Of a stretch of DNA of 64,000 nucleotides, positions 22,392 to 30,990 are shown piece by piece; position 1 is the first letter of the stretch; every line of letters starts with the position of its first letter. Where the stretch lies: NCBI RefSeq assembly GCF_028747805.1, contig NZ_CP114887.1, forward strand, positions 3,931,001 to 3,995,000. The letters run 5' to 3'. A program made the position numbers and the translations under genes. The notes beneath the pieces were generated by a model that worked only from the letters and a program-made list of their open reading frames with translations, was not told the DNA's origin and did not search any database. The DNA comes from Solibacillus daqui. Its GTDB lineage: Bacteria > Bacillota > Bacilli > Bacillales_A > Planococcaceae.

Positions 22392-23072
22392 TTATGCTTT
22401 GGCCACGTTTGTTGTTTCTTTTCTTACTTTGCGGCGTTCTTCTAGTTTTTTTCGATCTGCTTCTGACTGCGAATTGTATTTTGGCAACATCAAAATTTGG
22501 AATGCATTAACCGCTACTAATGGGAATAATAATAGCGCTACATATACATCAATATTATCTTGGCGTCCCACTAATGCAATAATCCACTCTAATGATGTAA
22601 CAACAATCATAAAGAACATTGTTGAAATGAGTACATGTGGTTTTTGAGTCATCTTTACTTTTTTGATGGCTGTCAGTATTGCTGCTCCCACCAAAACAAC
22701 AAGAAGAGTACCATAGATAATCCAGTCAACAGCTGTTTCTGCACCAGGAGCGAAACGGAATACAATAATATCTACTAATACTACGAGAATTAACACTACT
22801 TGTACCCAATTCCACAAAGTTAATGATCTAAAAATATTTACCCCAACTTGGTGTAATGTTAAATATGCAAAGAAACCAGCCTGTGCCATCACACTCATCG
22901 TAAATCCTAAAATAATATTCCAAATGACTGCCGCCAAAAATTCGGTAATCTCACCGTTCGTTAAATATGGTTGGTAAAAGTCCCAACGAATTATTAACGA
23001 GGCAACTGCATTAACTAAGCCACCAATTAACAACGCCCAAAAAGCGAATTTAACCCAGTTTCGTATCGTCAC
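22392..23072 (-). CDS. kbaA: KinB-signalling pathway activation protein KbaA
   Basis: Integral membrane protein with about six hydrophobic segments and a basic C-terminal tail (KKLEERRKVRKE). In B. subtilis KbaA is needed for activation of the sporulation kinase KinB. Identification rests on the sequence pattern and on the conserved order kbaA-gerD-salA-cwlD. GTG 23072 was chosen because GGAGG (23084-23080) is seven bases before it; ATG 23078 lies only one base from that site. Its promoter region is shared with the divergent gerD. Confidence 0.85.
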   Translation of the reverse strand: MTIRNWVKFAFWALLIGGLVNAVASLIIRWDFYQPYLTNGEITEFLAAVIWNIILGFTMSVMAQAGFFAYLTLHQVGVNIFRSLTLWNWVQVVLILVVLVDIIVFRFAPGAETAVDWIIYGTLLVVLVGAAILTAIKKVKMTQKPHVLISTMFFMIVVTSLEWIIALVGRQDNIDVYVALLLFPLVAVNAFQILMLPKYNSQSEADRKKLEERRKVRKETTNVAKA

Positions 23073-23240
23073 GAACATACCTCCATTTTTTTAATACACT
23101 TGTATATTTTAACAACACCATAATAAAAAAGCGACCTTGCTTAAAGCTTATTACATAATTTTTATAAAATTGTGAACAATAAATGAAAGCACTTTAGGTC
23201 ATTTTGCTTTGTTATTACAATGTGGAAAGGACGGATTTTG

Positions 23241-23834
23241 ATGCGACATTTTTTCATTTTGCTGATACTTGCACTTTCACTCGCCGGCTGTAGTGATGCT
23301 AAATCAACAACACTTTCCTATGAAGAAGTGAAGAAAATTATGGTCGATGCCATACAAACGGAGGAAGGTAAAAAGGCCATTCGTCAGTTGTTCGAAGATA
23401 AAAGCTTTCGTGAGCTCCTCATTTTAAATACTGAAGAAATCAAAAAAGCCACTGAGGAAACTTTACTCTCAAAAGAAGCAGCCGACTTTTGGATGACAAC
23501 CTTTGAAGACCCGAAATTTCAAGAAACTTTTGCTAAAAGTATGCAAAAGCAGCAAGAGGATTTAATGAAAAAGTTATTAAATGATGCCTCCTACCAAGAA
23601 GACTTAACCTCCTTTTTTGGTCAACCCGATATGCAAAAACAGCTCGAGACAATTTTAAAGGGTGCTGTTATGCGGAAAGAACTTGAAAAAGTAGTTATGG
23701 AAACGATTGAAAACCCACTCTTACAATCGAAATGGCAGGAGCTTGTAAAGAAAAGCAGCGGCGAGCAGGAAGACGACTCAAAGAAAAAAGAAGGGGAGTC
23801 TGGTGCAAAAAAAGAAGAGGCATCTTCGCAATGA
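23241..23834 (+). CDS. gerD: Spore germination lipoprotein GerD
   Basis: Inner spore-membrane lipoprotein that clusters germinant receptors for fast germination. 197 residues from ATG 23241 (AAAGGA before it). The signal peptide ends in lipobox LSLAGC; the mature part is all-helical with repeated QTEEGKKAIRQLF-like units; the tail is Lys/Glu/Ser-rich. In other spore formers it is expressed late in the forespore; I could not find a convincing sigma-G promoter by eye. It converges on salA. Confidence 0.9.
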   Translation: MRHFFILLILALSLAGCSDAKSTTLSYEEVKKIMVDAIQTEEGKKAIRQLFEDKSFRELLILNTEEIKKATEETLLSKEAADFWMTTFEDPKFQETFAKSMQKQQEDLMKKLLNDASYQEDLTSFFGQPDMQKQLETILKGAVMRKELEKVVMETIENPLLQSKWQELVKKSSGEQEDDSKKKEGESGAKKEEASSQ

Positions 23835-23852
23835 AGAGCCTCTTTATAAAAG
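23806..23852. terminator. Terminator shared by gerD and salA
   Basis: AGAGGC/GCCTCT with an inner TCTTC/GAAGA extension overlaps the last codons of gerD. On the minus strand it is followed by TTCTTTTTTT, making it a good terminator for salA. On the plus strand the tail is weaker. Confidence 0.75.
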
Positions 23853-23854
23853 CT

Positions 23855-24910
23855 TTATTTCGCTAATGAATCTACAATGCCTTGAGCAATTTGTAAATAA
23901 TTTTTTCCTATTGAGTGTTCCGCTGCATAAATTGAAGGTGCAAAATCTTCCTCTGTCCAATCAGGCTGACCAAGCGGAATTTGTCCAAGTAAATTAGTAC
24001 GTAATTCGTCAGCAAGCTTCGGACCGCCGCCCTGACCGAATACGAACTCTTTTTCACCAGCTTTATTTTCATACCAAGCCATGTTTTCGATAACACCTAA
24101 AATATCATGGTTTGTTTGTAATGCCATTGCCCCTGCACGTGCTGCTACGAATGCAGCTGTTGGGTGCGGCGTTGTTACGACAATCTCTTTTGAAGCCGGT
24201 AGCATTTGATGAATATCAAGCGCTACGTCACCTGTACCTGGTGGTAAGTCTAATAGTAAGTAGTCTAAATCGCCCCAATCAACATCGCGGAAGAACTGAT
24301 CTAACACTTTACCTAGCATTGGTCCGCGCCATACAATTGGTGCGTTGTTTTCTACGAAGAAGCCCATAGAAATTACTTTTACACCTAAACGCTCTACTGG
24401 GTAAATACGGTCGTCTTTTACAACTGGCATTTCTGTAATACCCATCATATCAGGTACAGAGAAACCGTAAATATCCGCATCGATTAAGCCCACTTTTTTG
24501 CCTAAACGTGCTAAAGCAACTGCCATGTTAACCGATACTGTTGATTTTCCTACGCCACCTTTACCCGAAGCAATCGAAATAAATTGCACGCTTGATAATG
24601 GTGATAAAATATCTTGTGCTTCCGCTTCTGTTGCTTGTCCGCGGAATGCTTTTAATACTTCTTGAGGTAACTCTTCAAAACGAATCCCCACAGAAGCCGC
24701 GCCATTCTCTTTTAGCACCTCAACAATTTTCATTTGAAGTTGCATTTGCTCAGGCGTATTTGTTTTTGCAATCGCAATACGAACGCTTACGTGCTCTTTT
24801 TCTGCTTTAATTGAAACGTTTGTTACACCTTTTGTTTCTGCTAATGATTTATGTAAAAACGGATCTTGTAATTCGCCTAATAGGTCTCGGACTTGTTGCT
24901 CGTTTAACAC
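23855..24910 (-). CDS. salA: SalA, Mrp/ApbC-family P-loop ATPase
   Basis: 351 residues. An N-terminal DUF59-type domain is followed by the ATPase core with SGKGGVGKST (about 117) and LLLDLPPGTGD. It matches B. subtilis SalA in sequence and in position beside cwlD and gerD; SalA there represses scoC and so affects exoprotease production. It has no cysteine at all, so Fe-S carriage is unlikely. GTG 24910 gives the MLNEQQV start that lines up with SalA and has AGGGGA nine bases upstream; GTG 24919 would touch that site. Confidence 0.92.
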   Translation of the reverse strand: MLNEQQVRDLLGELQDPFLHKSLAETKGVTNVSIKAEKEHVSVRIAIAKTNTPEQMQLQMKIVEVLKENGAASVGIRFEELPQEVLKAFRGQATEAEAQDILSPLSSVQFISIASGKGGVGKSTVSVNMAVALARLGKKVGLIDADIYGFSVPDMMGITEMPVVKDDRIYPVERLGVKVISMGFFVENNAPIVWRGPMLGKVLDQFFRDVDWGDLDYLLLDLPPGTGDVALDIHQMLPASKEIVVTTPHPTAAFVAARAGAMALQTNHDILGVIENMAWYENKAGEKEFVFGQGGGPKLADELRTNLLGQIPLGQPDWTEEDFAPSIYAAEHSIGKNYLQIAQGIVDSLAK

Positions 24911-24984
24911 ATCAAACACTCCCCTAGAATGAAATTTCTATAGTTAGTATATCATAATCGCTTCGTATTGTTATTACATGTTGC

Positions 24985-25698
24985 CTAGTCGAATGCTGCA
25001 TGCACGTAATTCTCGATGCCGCGTGCAATTGCAAATGCCATTTTGTCTTGGTAATTTTCACTAGCAAGTAAGTTTCGTTCCTCTTCATTACTTAAAAAGC
25101 CTGTCTCCACTAATACAGCAGGTACTTCTGCCTTCTTCAGTAAATAGACTTCCTTAATCGACAATGCCTCGCGCGTCGTGTTTTCCAATGTTTCACGAAT
25201 TGTTTGCTGAATCGCCTTCGCTAAATCCTCGCTACTAGCATGACCAGACTTATGATAAAACACTTGTGCGCCGCGCCACTTACTATTTGGGATAGCATTG
25301 GCATGAATCGTAATAAATAAATCCGGCTCATGTTGCTTTACTAACGCCTCTCGTAAGAAAATATCCTGTTTTTTACGTTCACGATTCGTTGGGAAATCTT
25401 CATTTGGTGCATGTTCATTTAATACGTCTCCATCTGTCGTCCGCGTTAAAATCACTTCGGCACCCAAACGTGTCAGCTGCCGCGCTACCTTATTTGTTAT
25501 TGCTAACGTAATTTCCTTCTCCACTACATCACCATTCGACGCACCACCATCTAAGCCACCGTGCCCTGCATCGAGCATAATTTTCATACCACCTAATGGC
25601 TCAGGCAAAAAAAATCGTTTATCCGATGCGCTCGTTTCATAAACAACGACCATCATCGAACAAAACATTACAAATATCAGTGCAAGCCAACGCCTCAA
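24985..25698 (-). CDS. cwlD: Germination-specific N-acetylmuramoyl-L-alanine amidase CwlD
   Basis: Zinc amidase that starts muramic-lactam formation in the spore cortex. 237 residues, the same length as B. subtilis CwlD. An N-terminal membrane anchor is followed by the Amidase_3 domain: LDAGHGGLDGGAS (first zinc His), the zinc Glu of VEKEITLA, SIHANAIP-like FITIHANAIP (second His) and LVETGFLSN (catalytic Glu). TTG 25698 was chosen: AAGGGCGG lies upstream and the length then matches the family; the open frame extends 11 codons further. Confidence 0.93.
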   Translation of the reverse strand: MRRWLALIFVMFCSMMVVVYETSASDKRFFLPEPLGGMKIMLDAGHGGLDGGASNGDVVEKEITLAITNKVARQLTRLGAEVILTRTTDGDVLNEHAPNEDFPTNRERKKQDIFLREALVKQHEPDLFITIHANAIPNSKWRGAQVFYHKSGHASSEDLAKAIQQTIRETLENTTREALSIKEVYLLKKAEVPAVLVETGFLSNEEERNLLASENYQDKMAFAIARGIENYVHAAFD

Positions 25699-25757
25699 AA
25701 AAACACCGCCCTTTTTGCCTACTATACGCAACAGGGTGGTCGTTTATTCAAATTGAT

Positions 25758-27563
25758 TTAGTTTACCATTAGTTGCTGCTGCAGTGATGCATAAAATCCA
25801 CGTGCCTGCATTAATGAGACATGATTGCCTTGTTCTAAAATTTGACCATCTTGAATCACTAAAATTTGATCAGCGTTTTCAATTGTCTTCAAGCGGTGTG
25901 CAATGACAAAACTTGTACGTCCTTGCATTAAATTATTCAAGCCTTTTTGAATATGCACCTCAGTCATCGTATCTACACTCGAAGTCGCTTCATCTAAAAT
26001 TAAAATATCTGGGTCTTCTAAAATCGCTCGTGCAATTGCGATTAACTGACGCTGCCCCTGACTTAAATTCAACCCACCACTCGTCAGAGCGGTATCATAC
26101 TGCTCTGGTAAATATTTTATGAAATTATGTGCACAGGCAATTTTCGCCGCATCTTCTACCTCAGCATCCGTTGCACTAAGCTTCCCAAATCGAATATTTT
26201 CACGAACAGTCCCTGAAAATAAATACGTATCTTGCAGAACAACGCCCACATGGTCGCGCACATTGTTCATTTTAAAATTTACAATCGGCTCACCATCTAA
26301 TAATATTCGTCCACCCGTTGCATCGTAAAAGCGTGTTAGTAGCTGAATAATAGTTGTTTTCCCAGAACCTGTTGGGCCAACAATGGCAATTGTTTCACCC
26401 GCTTTTGCTGTAAAATCAATACCCTTTAACACCGGCTTGTCCTTCTCATAACCAAACTGGACTTGTTCGAACACGACATCACCATTTAATTTCACTTTTT
26501 CTTTCGCATTCGGGATATCTGCAACTTCCCGAGCCTCATCTAAAACTTCAAACACACGCTCCGAACCGGCAATGGCTGACTGAAATGTATTCAGTAAGTT
26601 CGATAATTGATTAATCGGGCGGAAAAATTGGCGCGTATACGTTACAAACGATGCAATAATTCCAATCGACAGACCGCTCGTTACCGCCATTATGGCACCA
26701 GTACCAATAACCAAACTTAAGCCTAAATTATTCATAAAATTATTGATTGGTCCCATAAAGCCCGAAATAATATCGGCACGCATCGCAGAGCCGCGCAGCT
26801 TTTCATTTGCTACGTTGAATTCCGCTAATGTTGCTTTTTCTTTACTGAACAGCGTAATAATGTCGGCATTAGAAATCGTTTCTTCGATATAGCCGTTCAA
26901 ATTCCCTAAATCACGCTGACGCTCCTTATAGTTCACGCTACTACGCTTAATAATTTGCTTCGACGCCCATACGATTAGCGGAATAATTGTTAACGTTACA
27001 AGGGCCAGTCGCCAATCTAAATAAAACAATGCAAATGCCGTCCCGACAATTGTTAAGAAGCTCGAAACAATTTGAATCACACTTTGCGACATGGCAGCAT
27101 TTAGGTTTTCAATATCATTTGTCATACGGCTCATTAAATCGCCCTGCTGCTTTTGATCGAAAAACGCCAGTGGTAATGCTTGATATTGTTCAAATAGCTG
27201 CTGACGCAAACGGCGAATTGTTCTTTGGGAAACACGAATCATCACAAACTGCTGTGCCCATGTTAAGAAAGACGATGCCGTATAAATTCCTGCTAAGATG
27301 AGCGCCATTCGAATTGCACCTGATACGTTGAATTTCACGATATAGTCGTCAATTGTTTTCCCAATCATATACGGACCAATTAAGCTCAGTAGCGTACTAA
27401 TAATTACAAAAACGACAACGGTCATCAATTCAACGCGTTGAATACGCAAGTAACCCCAAATACGCAGTAACGTTTGCTTTTGATTTTTCGGCTTTACTAT
27501 CGGCCCTGTTAAGCGCCCCTGTCTAGCCATTGGTGACGAAGGTCCTCCTTGATGTCTATTCAC
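25758..27563 (-). CDS. Heterodimeric ABC exporter, subunit with consensus ATPase site
   Basis: 601-residue half-transporter: six membrane segments (about 50-330), then an ATPase with Walker A GPTGSGKTT, signature LSQGQRQ, Walker B ILILDEATS (catalytic Glu present) and the H-loop AHRL. It resembles YfiC/YheH-type multidrug exporters. GTG 27563 overlaps the upstream partner by 8 bases, with AAGGGG before it; ATG 27530 with AAGGAGG 13 bases before is an alternative. Substrate unknown. Confidence 0.9.
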   Translation of the reverse strand: MNRHQGGPSSPMARQGRLTGPIVKPKNQKQTLLRIWGYLRIQRVELMTVVVFVIISTLLSLIGPYMIGKTIDDYIVKFNVSGAIRMALILAGIYTASSFLTWAQQFVMIRVSQRTIRRLRQQLFEQYQALPLAFFDQKQQGDLMSRMTNDIENLNAAMSQSVIQIVSSFLTIVGTAFALFYLDWRLALVTLTIIPLIVWASKQIIKRSSVNYKERQRDLGNLNGYIEETISNADIITLFSKEKATLAEFNVANEKLRGSAMRADIISGFMGPINNFMNNLGLSLVIGTGAIMAVTSGLSIGIIASFVTYTRQFFRPINQLSNLLNTFQSAIAGSERVFEVLDEAREVADIPNAKEKVKLNGDVVFEQVQFGYEKDKPVLKGIDFTAKAGETIAIVGPTGSGKTTIIQLLTRFYDATGGRILLDGEPIVNFKMNNVRDHVGVVLQDTYLFSGTVRENIRFGKLSATDAEVEDAAKIACAHNFIKYLPEQYDTALTSGGLNLSQGQRQLIAIARAILEDPDILILDEATSSVDTMTEVHIQKGLNNLMQGRTSFVIAHRLKTIENADQILVIQDGQILEQGNHVSLMQARGFYASLQQQLMVN

Positions 27564-29295
27564 CTACAGTCACCCCTTTTTCTGCCTGCGTTCTCGCCAT
27601 TTCTTGATACAATGAGCTCGTTTTTAGTAATGCCTCATGCGTTCCTTGTGCAACGATTTCTCCGTCATCCATAACAAAGATTTGATCTGCATGACGAATC
27701 GATGAAATTTTTGACGACACGACAAACTTTGTAGCCTCCGTAAATTTAGAGTTAATGGCATTTTGAATCGTTTTCTCAGAAATACTATCAACCGCGCTTG
27801 TGACATCGTCTAAAATTAATATTTGCGGTTGGCGGATGAAAGCGCGTGCCATAGCAAGACGCTGCTTTTGACCACCCGATAGATTCGTCGCCCCTTGTGT
27901 TAATTCATGCTCGGTATAGGCTGGTAATTTATTGACGAATTCTTGAGCATTGGCCGCTACTAACGCTTCTAAAACATCTTGCTCAGTTGCTTCCGTTTTA
28001 CCGAAACGTAAATTTTCAGCAATTGTCTTTGAAAACAGTGTTGCCTTTTGCGGTGCATAGCCAATTGCCGCGCGTAAATGTTGTAAATCATAGTCTTTAA
28101 TATTCCTACCATCAATTTTGACCTCACCTTGATCGACATCAAATAGTCGTGGTAGCATTTTCACTAATGTTGATTTTCCACTACCAGTCATCCCGATAAT
28201 GCCAACTGTTTCGCCCACGTTTACATGGAAGCTCACATTTTTCAATACCGCTTCTGTCTCTTTTACATATGAAAAATGTACGTTTTCAAATTTCACGCTA
28301 CCTTGGATAGGATACTTGGCCACATTTTTGGGACTGGTTAACTCTGTTTGCTCTTCAAGCACTTCGACAATTCGCTCTGCACTTGGAATCGCGCGTGCTA
28401 ATTGAATGAGTACGTTTGCTGAGCTTGTTAAACCTTGCATAACCATCATTAAATAGTTGATAAACGCTAGTATCACACCGACTTGTAACGCATTGTTATC
28501 GACCTTAATTGCACCCATCCATAATGCTGCGACAATTCCTAAGTTTACGATGAACATTGTAAGCGGACCTAATGTCCCAATAATTTGATCAGCCATCATA
28601 CTGCGCCTCATCAACTGTGTATTCACATCTTCAAACTGCTCGATTTGGTGGTCTTTGCGATTATACGCTTTAATAACACGAATACCGGCTAAGTTTTCTT
28701 GCACCTTCGAATTTACTTGATCGACTACCTTTTGCACTTTATAGAACAACTTCCCCGAAAGCGCTGTAAAGTAATACATGAAAAACGCTAAAACTGGCAC
28801 AACAACTAATAATATTGGGAATAGCTCACGTGCCGTAATAAAAACAATAACAATCGCCCCGATAAACATCATTGGTCCGCGCACAAAAATTTTCAGCAGC
28901 ATCGTTAATGCACGCTGAAGCATTTCAATATCACTCGTTAAATTCGTTACCAGTTTACCGAGCGTAAATTTATCCTTACTTTTATTTGAGAAATAAGTAA
29001 TCGTTTCATATAAGTCATGACGTAAATCCGTCGAAAAATTGACCGCTGTCCGGGAGGCATAGATTGAGCATCCTACACCTCCAATCAGACCAATCAATGA
29101 CGTAGCTAGCATCAGACCAAACATTTTTACGATATATGACGTATCACCTTTTGCGATGCCATCGTCAATAATATGCTTTAAAATGGTTGGTTGTAATAAA
29201 TCCATCCCAACTTCGATAAGCATCATAACCGGTGCAATAATGGCAAAAAGAATATACGGCTTTACGTATTTCGATAATTTCCAAACTGCCTGCAT
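27556..29295 (-). CDS. Heterodimeric ABC exporter, subunit with degenerate ATPase site
   Basis: 579-residue half-transporter with six membrane segments and an ATPase: Walker A GMTGSGKST, signature LSGGQKQ, Walker B ILILDDVTS, where Asp replaces the catalytic Glu. The H-loop His is replaced too (VVSSKISSIRHADQI lacks the usual AHR). Such one-sided loss is typical of heterodimeric exporters (YfiBC, BmrCD), so it is the partner of the next gene, which it overlaps by 8 bases. A structured non-coding element lies directly upstream. Confidence 0.92.
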   Translation of the reverse strand: MQAVWKLSKYVKPYILFAIIAPVMMLIEVGMDLLQPTILKHIIDDGIAKGDTSYIVKMFGLMLATSLIGLIGGVGCSIYASRTAVNFSTDLRHDLYETITYFSNKSKDKFTLGKLVTNLTSDIEMLQRALTMLLKIFVRGPMMFIGAIVIVFITARELFPILLVVVPVLAFFMYYFTALSGKLFYKVQKVVDQVNSKVQENLAGIRVIKAYNRKDHQIEQFEDVNTQLMRRSMMADQIIGTLGPLTMFIVNLGIVAALWMGAIKVDNNALQVGVILAFINYLMMVMQGLTSSANVLIQLARAIPSAERIVEVLEEQTELTSPKNVAKYPIQGSVKFENVHFSYVKETEAVLKNVSFHVNVGETVGIIGMTGSGKSTLVKMLPRLFDVDQGEVKIDGRNIKDYDLQHLRAAIGYAPQKATLFSKTIAENLRFGKTEATEQDVLEALVAANAQEFVNKLPAYTEHELTQGATNLSGGQKQRLAMARAFIRQPQILILDDVTSAVDSISEKTIQNAINSKFTEATKFVVSSKISSIRHADQIFVMDDGEIVAQGTHEALLKTSSLYQEMARTQAEKGVTVGE

Positions 29296-29316
29296 AAATT
29301 CCGTTCACTTCCTTAA

Positions 29317-29530
29317 TATCAATTACGCCGGCGTAATTGCGTCCAGGTTTTTTTCAAACTCGCTTGAAAAACTCCCCTAAAAAATCTGTGACATCCGCCG
29401 GGGCTTGGGCCAACACGATGTTGGTCACTTAGGCGTTGCCGCACGATGCGGCGCTCTTAGCCTAAGTTCACCTGTTCAGCCGTGGTTTGAACCCCACTTA
29501 TAGAAATAGGGGACTTCTATACCTGTCGCT
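29317..29530. other. Dense multi-hairpin element inside the exporter operon
   Basis: Non-coding stretch with at least five strong inverted repeats: an 18-bp perfect palindrome AATTACGCCGGCGTAATT (29321-29338); TTTTTCAA/TTGAAAAA (29350-29371); CCAACA/TGTTGG with a CGA loop (29410-29424); ACTTAGGC/GCCTAAGT (29427-29434, 29460-29467) enclosing GCCGC/GCGGC with loop ACGAT (29438-29452); and TATAGAA/TTCTATA near 29500-29522. It is GC-richer than its surroundings. It may be a dispersed repeat of the genus or a structured RNA. No reading frame is convincing on either strand. Confidence 0.6.
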
Positions 29531-29573
29531 TTGCTTATAGAACAAAAGATTTTGCTGAATCAAGTTAAAAACC

Positions 29574-29846
29574 TCAGTCTTCCTGTTGAACATTTTCTAA
29601 AATTTCATTGAGCTGGAATAGCGCAACAAAATCATTCATAATCGCTTCTGTAGCCTTTAACTCCCCTGCAATAACAGGATGAATCGACTGCAATTCTGGT
29701 ACTGCTAACTGTTTCTTTAATGTATCGCGCTTTGTTTCTAGCTGACGATAAAATTCTAACGCACGCCCACGCCGAAATGTTTGTGCCCCTTTATAGCGTG
29801 GCGAGCATTCCCCTTCACCACGTCGTCCTCTTCCTTCTGGTCGCAT
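29574..29846 (-). CDS. Small basic protein upstream of ABC exporter
   Basis: 90 residues from ATG 29846 with GAGGTGG before it. The first third is Arg/Gly-rich (MRPEGRGRRGEG, FRRGRALEF) and the rest is helical with a Leu/Glu-rich end. Proteins of this look stand upstream of YfiBC-type exporters in other Bacillales, to my recollection; a function is not known to me. It may be a nucleic-acid-binding regulator of the exporter or a translated leader. The gap of 278 bases to the exporter is filled by the multi-hairpin element. Confidence 0.65.
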   Translation of the reverse strand: MRPEGRGRRGEGECSPRYKGAQTFRRGRALEFYRQLETKRDTLKKQLAVPELQSIHPVIAGELKATEAIMNDFVALFQLNEILENVQQED

Positions 29847-30058
29847 AAATATCCACCTCACACTTCCAATTATCGATGAATACAATTGTATACGAATGTA
29901 TTCAACTTTGCTAGTAATATTATTTTCTATTAACTAATATTAGAGAAATTTGACCTCCCCCATTTCCACTTATAATAATTTGGTATATAGTAGAGGGGAT
30001 TCAGGGATTGAACGAATTATTTGATAATAAGGTTATTCAAATAGAAGGAGTGAATAGG

Positions 30059-30883
30059 ATGAATCCGAAATTAAAAGTCATTGTTGATTCAATTGATTTT
30101 TATCAAGCTACATATCCCGAAGATGCCTGTATATTGATTTTTGATACGGAAAAAGTCATTGGCTACAAACGTGGGAAAAAGGTCGATTTAAAAATTACTC
30201 TTAGCGAAACAGTAGAACAGCACCGTAACACAACAAGTGTACGTGCAATGAGAAGTGGCAAAATTTTGCGCGAAGAACGCAGTGCTGAAGGTTTTGGCTT
30301 CCCTTACATCGCTTCATCAGTACCAGTCGTTGATAATGGAAAAGTTGTTGGAGTTGTAACAGGGGTTATTTCAAACTTCCGTGTCAGCAATATGCGCATC
30401 GTTGCAGAAGAACTTTCTGCCGCTGTACAAGAAATGTCGGCCACTACCGAACAGCTTGCACATGCTAGTTCTGATGTTTCAAATCGTATCGAAGAGCTGT
30501 CACAATACGCCGAGCTGATGAATGGGAACATCCAACAAATTAACTCCATTGTAAATGCTGTGAAGGATATCGCAATGCATTCGAAAATTTTAGGATTAAA
30601 CGCTTCCATCGAGGCCGCTCGCTCTGGCGAACATGGTAAGGGCTTTGCAGTTGTCGCCAATGAAATTCAAAAAATGGCACAAAATAGTACCGATAGCGCC
30701 AACAATATTGCTAAGCAGCTTGTGGATATTACAGATTCAATTGAACATATTAATGCCTATACAAAACAAATTTCATCGTTCACTGAAGAATACACAGCGA
30801 GTATGCACGAAATGAGTGAAGGCTACACAAGCATCAATAAAATTGGACAAAAGCTACTCGATCTTGGAGAAGTTAACCATTAA
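30059..30883 (+). CDS. Soluble methyl-accepting chemotaxis-like protein
   Basis: 274 residues, no membrane segment. The first 110 form a PAS/GAF-like sensory region (DACILIFDTEKVIGYKRGKK, FPYIASSVPVVDNGKVVGVVTGV). The rest is the signalling coiled coil, with the CheA/CheW hairpin tip recognisable in ILGLNASIEAARSGEHGKGFAVVANEIQKMA (here KILGLNASIEAAR and onward). Similar short cytoplasmic receptors include YfmS of B. subtilis. ATG 30059 has GAAGGAG upstream. The ligand is unknown. It ends just before a strong terminator. Confidence 0.88.
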   Translation: MNPKLKVIVDSIDFYQATYPEDACILIFDTEKVIGYKRGKKVDLKITLSETVEQHRNTTSVRAMRSGKILREERSAEGFGFPYIASSVPVVDNGKVVGVVTGVISNFRVSNMRIVAEELSAAVQEMSATTEQLAHASSDVSNRIEELSQYAELMNGNIQQINSIVNAVKDIAMHSKILGLNASIEAARSGEHGKGFAVVANEIQKMAQNSTDSANNIAKQLVDITDSIEHINAYTKQISSFTEEYTASMHEMSEGYTSINKIGQKLLDLGEVNH

Positions 30884-30900
30884 TTTTTTGCCCTTTTATG

Positions 30901-30933
30901 AAAGCACTTTCTCAACCGAGAGTGCTTTTTTTG
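30901..30933 (+). terminator. Terminator after the chemotaxis-like gene
   Basis: AAAGCACT...AGTGCTTT arms with an inner TCTC/GAGA, followed by seven T. It separates this gene from the acyltransferase gene. Confidence 0.85.
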
Positions 30934-30990
30934 CGCCTTTCTCTCAAAAAGGCTACGATACATATAATGACTTTTATTAAGGAGTTTCCA

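Noticed and set aside
29156..29380. Plus-strand 74-codon frame crossing the exporter start and the 29.3 kb palindrome
   Set aside because: No ribosome site, antisense to the exporter gene, and its end is encoded by inverted repeats.
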